A DNA stretch of 22,811 nucleotides from a virus. Below, piece after piece: positions 20,325 to 22,811 of the stretch. The first letter of the stretch is position 1. Each line of letters opens with the position of its first letter. The notes under the pieces were generated by a model, which was not told the DNA's origin, made no database searches, and saw nothing but the letters and a program-made list of their open reading frames with translations. The position numbers and the translations under genes are program-made. The DNA lies in the IMG/VR virus record IMGVR_UViG_3300019760_000012, positions 1 to 22,811 of that record; one strand, written 5' to 3'.

Positions 20325-21320
20325 ATGGATAAACTGACATTAGAGAACAGGCGCGACTTCCCCATGACCACCAATGTGCTGGCATTTATGCAGGCCGCCT
20401 ATGGTATGTTTGAGCAATTGGCTGCCCTGGGTGGCGATAATTACATTGTCTCCGGATGCACGGTAACCGGTTCCAGTGTGTCGGCTGGTTACATGGTATT
20501 GAAAGGAATTTTAATGCCGTTCACCGGCGGCTCCATCACCACTAATGTACAAATTGTAAAAACAATTCAAACCATTACTGTTGATACCGGCACACGCGAA
20601 CAGGTATCTTATCACGCCAAATTTGGCACGAGTGCCAATCCGGATGAGAATGTGCCATGGGTAGATATCAGCCCGATGATTAACCTGCAACAAAAAGTAA
20701 ATGCAGTGGCCGGGCACCGTTTAATGACCGATGCGGAGGGGACCAAATTGGCGGGTATTTCAGAGGATGTAAATAATTACGTCCACCCGGACAAGCACCC
20801 GATGAATATGATCGACGGGTTGGTCGAAGCACTGGCCGATAAAGTAGCTGCTGAAGCGGGTAAAAGGCTCATGACAGATGCTGAAGGGACTAAGCTGGCA
20901 GGGATTGCAACCAATGCGAATAACTATAGCCACCCGGCTTTGCATCCTATGGACAAGATAGACGGCTTGCCGGAGGCATTACAGGGGCTGGCATCATCAA
21001 CAGAATGGAAGGGTGTGGTAGCCAAAACGGCAGGAATTAACTCGTTTAATGTAAAAGCCAGGCAGACAGGAAATGTCGTAACCATTACCGGGATATTCGC
21101 GACAGATGGTACTGATGGCTCTCTGGGAACGCCTTTTGTAATTGGCACCTTACCCACCGAAATTTCAGCCCCAAATACTAATGTTTATGGTGTGGCTGCT
21201 AGTAGGACGCAAGAAGTAACCAAACTGAGAATAGAAGCGGGTAAAAACCTATTAACGATCATAGATGATACGGTCACAGAGGTGGAAGGCTATGTGTTTA
21301 ACCTATCTTATATCGTGTAA
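20325..21320 (+). CDS. Tail fibre protein with tandem repeats
   Basis: The protein has 331 residues. The N-terminal 120 residues (TLENRRDFPMTTNVLAFMQAAYGMFEQLAALGG) are a likely baseplate-binding domain of the type seen in Bacteroidota phage fibres. Two copies of a 49-residue unit follow (R132 and R181 as starts of RLMTDAEGTKLAGI, then NNY-HP-HPM-IDGL-EAL). This 'DAEGTKLAGI...NNYxHP' form is common in phage fibres. The last 110 residues (TEWKGVVAKTAGINSFNVKARQTGNVVTITGIF, beta-rich) are the likely receptor-side tip. Fibres form trimers; the 'NNYxHP' repeats suit a stalk. It is the first of the fibre genes after the baseplate operon. Confidence 0.8.
   Translation: MDKLTLENRRDFPMTTNVLAFMQAAYGMFEQLAALGGDNYIVSGCTVTGSSVSAGYMVLKGILMPFTGGSITTNVQIVKTIQTITVDTGTREQVSYHAKFGTSANPDENVPWVDISPMINLQQKVNAVAGHRLMTDAEGTKLAGISEDVNNYVHPDKHPMNMIDGLVEALADKVAAEAGKRLMTDAEGTKLAGIATNANNYSHPALHPMDKIDGLPEALQGLASSTEWKGVVAKTAGINSFNVKARQTGNVVTITGIFATDGTDGSLGTPFVIGTLPTEISAPNTNVYGVAASRTQEVTKLRIEAGKNLLTIIDDTVTEVEGYVFNLSYIV
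20709..20990 (+). repeat. Two tandem 147-bp units in the fibre gene
   Basis: The units run 20709-20855 and 20856 onward. They are close at the protein level but differ at many third positions (for example ATGACCGATGCGGAG against ATGACAGATGCTGAA), so this is an old duplication under selection for the protein, not a recent slip. Confidence 0.75.
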
Positions 21321-21323
21321 CCG

Positions 21324-22448
21324 ATGTCCAAACAACCCAAAAACACATTACGAGAGTGGTTCCGGAGAGGCCTTAAACCAACCCAACAACAGTTTTGGGA
21401 CTGGCTGGATTCATTCTGGCATAAGGATGAACCAATACCGGCCTCAACTATTGATGGCTTGCAGGGGCTTTTGGATGCCAAGGTGGATAAAAAAGATACG
21501 GTGGATCCCGACCAGGTGGGCCCGTATAACCCAGCCACAACTTATGTATTTGATGCTGCCCGGGCGGAGTATGTCAGCTTTAGCAATGCCGGTAGTGCCG
21601 AACCCCAGTTTCAGGTAGAAGGCTTCTACCGCCTTACCGAAAATGCACCTGCAGGAGAGAATCCGGAGACGCACCCAGGGCATTGGGCGTATCAGGGGTA
21701 TACTATCGGGGAAATTACTATTGATGATGTGGCGGAGCTGAATGAGGCATTGAAAAATAGACAAAGTATTCAGCGTGCCAGCCTGTCACGTGCTCAAAAG
21801 TTACCGGCTCCACCGGTCATCGGGATCGATTACAACGGCCGGAATCTTTTCAGGGCCCTTTCGATACTTGATGTACCAACAGCTTCAAATTTTGTAAGAT
21901 CAAATGATGCAAACGCCGATGAAGCGTCCTATTGGTTTGATATTACCAACCTATCACCTATTACATTTCCTGATAACACCGGCAAGGTGATGATTGAAGG
22001 AGGAGCCGGTTCCTGGAACGATGACACCAAAGTATTCACCCCGGCGGTTAATGGTGTATTTCTGTTTGAAGAGAAAAGACAGGGTGACACCTATTACCTG
22101 AAGGTGTTTAGTGAAAGTGTGGATGGGCAAGGAACCGGGGGCGGTGGCGATATCACTGTTGATGCAGTTCCAACCAAAGGAAGTGTTAACGCCGTTGCTT
22201 CAGGAGGCGTTTATAAGACGATTAAAGAGTCTTTTCTTGTTGAAAGCCTGTCTGACTATGGTTTCATATCTCGAGATGAAGATTTCAAAGTAACAGCGGT
22301 GGTAGCTGCAACCGGTTTGACCATCACCCTCAAAAAAAGTGATGATACAGCCTATACCCTGGGCGATACCATTACCGGCGGCGATTACCTGAAAGTGTTT
22401 GGGGACACCTTGAATAAGACAGCAACCATAAAAGGGGAGATTATCTGA
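21324..22448 (+). CDS. Tail fibre / receptor-binding protein with CBM5/12-like part
   Basis: The protein has 374 residues. The N-terminal 45 residues (NTLREWFRRGLKPTQQQFWDWLDSFWHKDEPIP) are a conserved head of Bacteroidota fibre genes. Residues about 65-125 (YNPATTYVFDAARAEYVSFSNAG, QVEGFYRL and NPETHPGHWAYQG) look like a small carbohydrate-binding module of the CBM5/12 type with aromatic residues spaced around a 'Y-x-x-G-x-x-V' strand. A linker of TIDDVAELNEALKNRQSI follows, then a beta-rich domain, a Gly-rich hinge (GQGTGGGGDI) and the fibre motif DAVPTKGSVNAVASGGVYKTI. The end is a compact beta domain. It probably contacts surface sugars. The stop overlaps the next ATG by one base (TGATG). 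Confidence 0.75.
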   Translation: MSKQPKNTLREWFRRGLKPTQQQFWDWLDSFWHKDEPIPASTIDGLQGLLDAKVDKKDTVDPDQVGPYNPATTYVFDAARAEYVSFSNAGSAEPQFQVEGFYRLTENAPAGENPETHPGHWAYQGYTIGEITIDDVAELNEALKNRQSIQRASLSRAQKLPAPPVIGIDYNGRNLFRALSILDVPTASNFVRSNDANADEASYWFDITNLSPITFPDNTGKVMIEGGAGSWNDDTKVFTPAVNGVFLFEEKRQGDTYYLKVFSESVDGQGTGGGGDITVDAVPTKGSVNAVASGGVYKTIKESFLVESLSDYGFISRDEDFKVTAVVAATGLTITLKKSDDTAYTLGDTITGGDYLKVFGDTLNKTATIKGEII

Positions 22449-22811
22449 TGCAGAAAATTATTCATAAGAGCCGGGAAATTAGTTATCAATTCAACTTCTC
22501 ACCAGACAGTGTTGATTCCTGGAGTTTCGTGGCGGAAGGTGATGGTGAGATATTTGAAATTGTAGCCACCAATATTGATGAATCAGCCATATTAATAGGA
22601 GCAACAACATTGAACCTACCTAAAGAAATTTCTAGTGGACAACAGTATTCCGTTTCAATAAGTCGGCTTACCGAGGGAGAAGTAGCTAGTTTGGAAATAA
22701 AATGCAGGCGAAAAGTTAATAAGTCGAAGAGTTTCAATCTGACTAGCTTATTCAAATATGATGGAAGGTATGCCTACTGTTTGGAAGAATTTAATGGGGT
22801 TGTTCACAAAC
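22448..22811 (+). CDS. Fibre-region protein, 3' end outside the window
   Basis: The frame is open from the ATG at 22448 to the right edge (121 residues visible, no stop), reading MQKIIHKSREISYQFNFSPD, then WSFVAEGDGEIFEIVATNIDESAILIGATTLNLPKEISSG, a beta-sheet-rich pattern like a fibre-attached or accessory tail domain. It overlaps the previous stop by one base, so translation is coupled. The latter part (SRLTEGEVASLEIKCRRKVN, then FNLTSLFKYDGRYAYCLEEFNG) continues as strands. Its function and length cannot be judged; a fibre chaperone, a further fibre or a tail tip component are possible. Confidence 0.7.
   Translation, partial: MQKIIHKSREISYQFNFSPDSVDSWSFVAEGDGEIFEIVATNIDESAILIGATTLNLPKEISSGQQYSVSISRLTEGEVASLEIKCRRKVNKSKSFNLTSLFKYDGRYAYCLEEFNGVVHK

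Noticed and set aside
21265-21618. Plus-strand ORF of 117 codons across two fibre genes
   Set aside because: It overlaps the real fibre frames in another register and has no fibre-like content of its own.
1-22811. tRNA genes, rRNA, insertion sequences or attachment sites
   Set aside because: None was recognised by eye: no transposase or integrase motif and no cloverleaf-like stretch was noticed. A tool search was not possible.

Overview
The window is the head and tail module of a contractile-tailed, Mu-like prophage or phage from a Bacteroidota host. The phage type follows from the gene set: DUF1804-like small terminase, TerL, DUF935-type portal, MuF head protein, gpG-like protein, DUF2586 sheath, tail tube, frameshifted tail chaperone, TP901-type tape measure, gpD-like hub, gp45-like spike, gp25-like wedge, J-like wedge and fibres. 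The host is inferred from the family variants, the mostly weak Shine-Dalgarno signals, and a promoter of the TTG-N20-TAnnTTTG type before the 512 gene. No integrase, transposase, replication gene, tRNA or attachment site is visible, so the phage continues beyond both edges.

Layout. Positions 1-1200 (+) hold a 5'-open phage-accessory gene and then a two-gene, moron-like unit (512-1161) with its own candidate promoter and a clear terminator. Positions 1201-7589 (-) carry the DNA-packaging and head-completion operon, read right to left: TerS, TerL, gp36-like, portal, MuF with a nuclease-like C-terminus, gpG-like, gp37-like. A 177-bp divergent control region (7590-7766) separates it from the rightward late operon: protease/scaffold, major capsid protein with an N-terminal membrane segment, small membrane protein, small accessory protein, sheath, tube, chaperone G/GT, tape measure, DUF6046-like protein, hub, spike and gp25-like wedge. 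A lysis insert follows (GH108 endolysin, holin, double-LysM protein), then the J-like wedge, a gp48-like protein and three fibre-region genes. The last of these runs off the right edge.

Two places look like programmed -1 frameshifts. One is the expected G/GT site of the tail chaperone (A AAA AAC at 12559-12565). The other is unexpected: T TTT TTC at the end of the portal gene (3758-3764, minus). There the downstream MuF frame is open through 34 codons with no ATG, GTG or TTG before 3656, so portal, MuF and a PD-(D/E)xK-like nuclease domain could be made as one 861-residue protein.

Six gene junctions carry short intergenic elements built from 7-bp periodic units, all placed just upstream of a start codon. 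They look like a dispersed repeat family that has entered the phage late operons.
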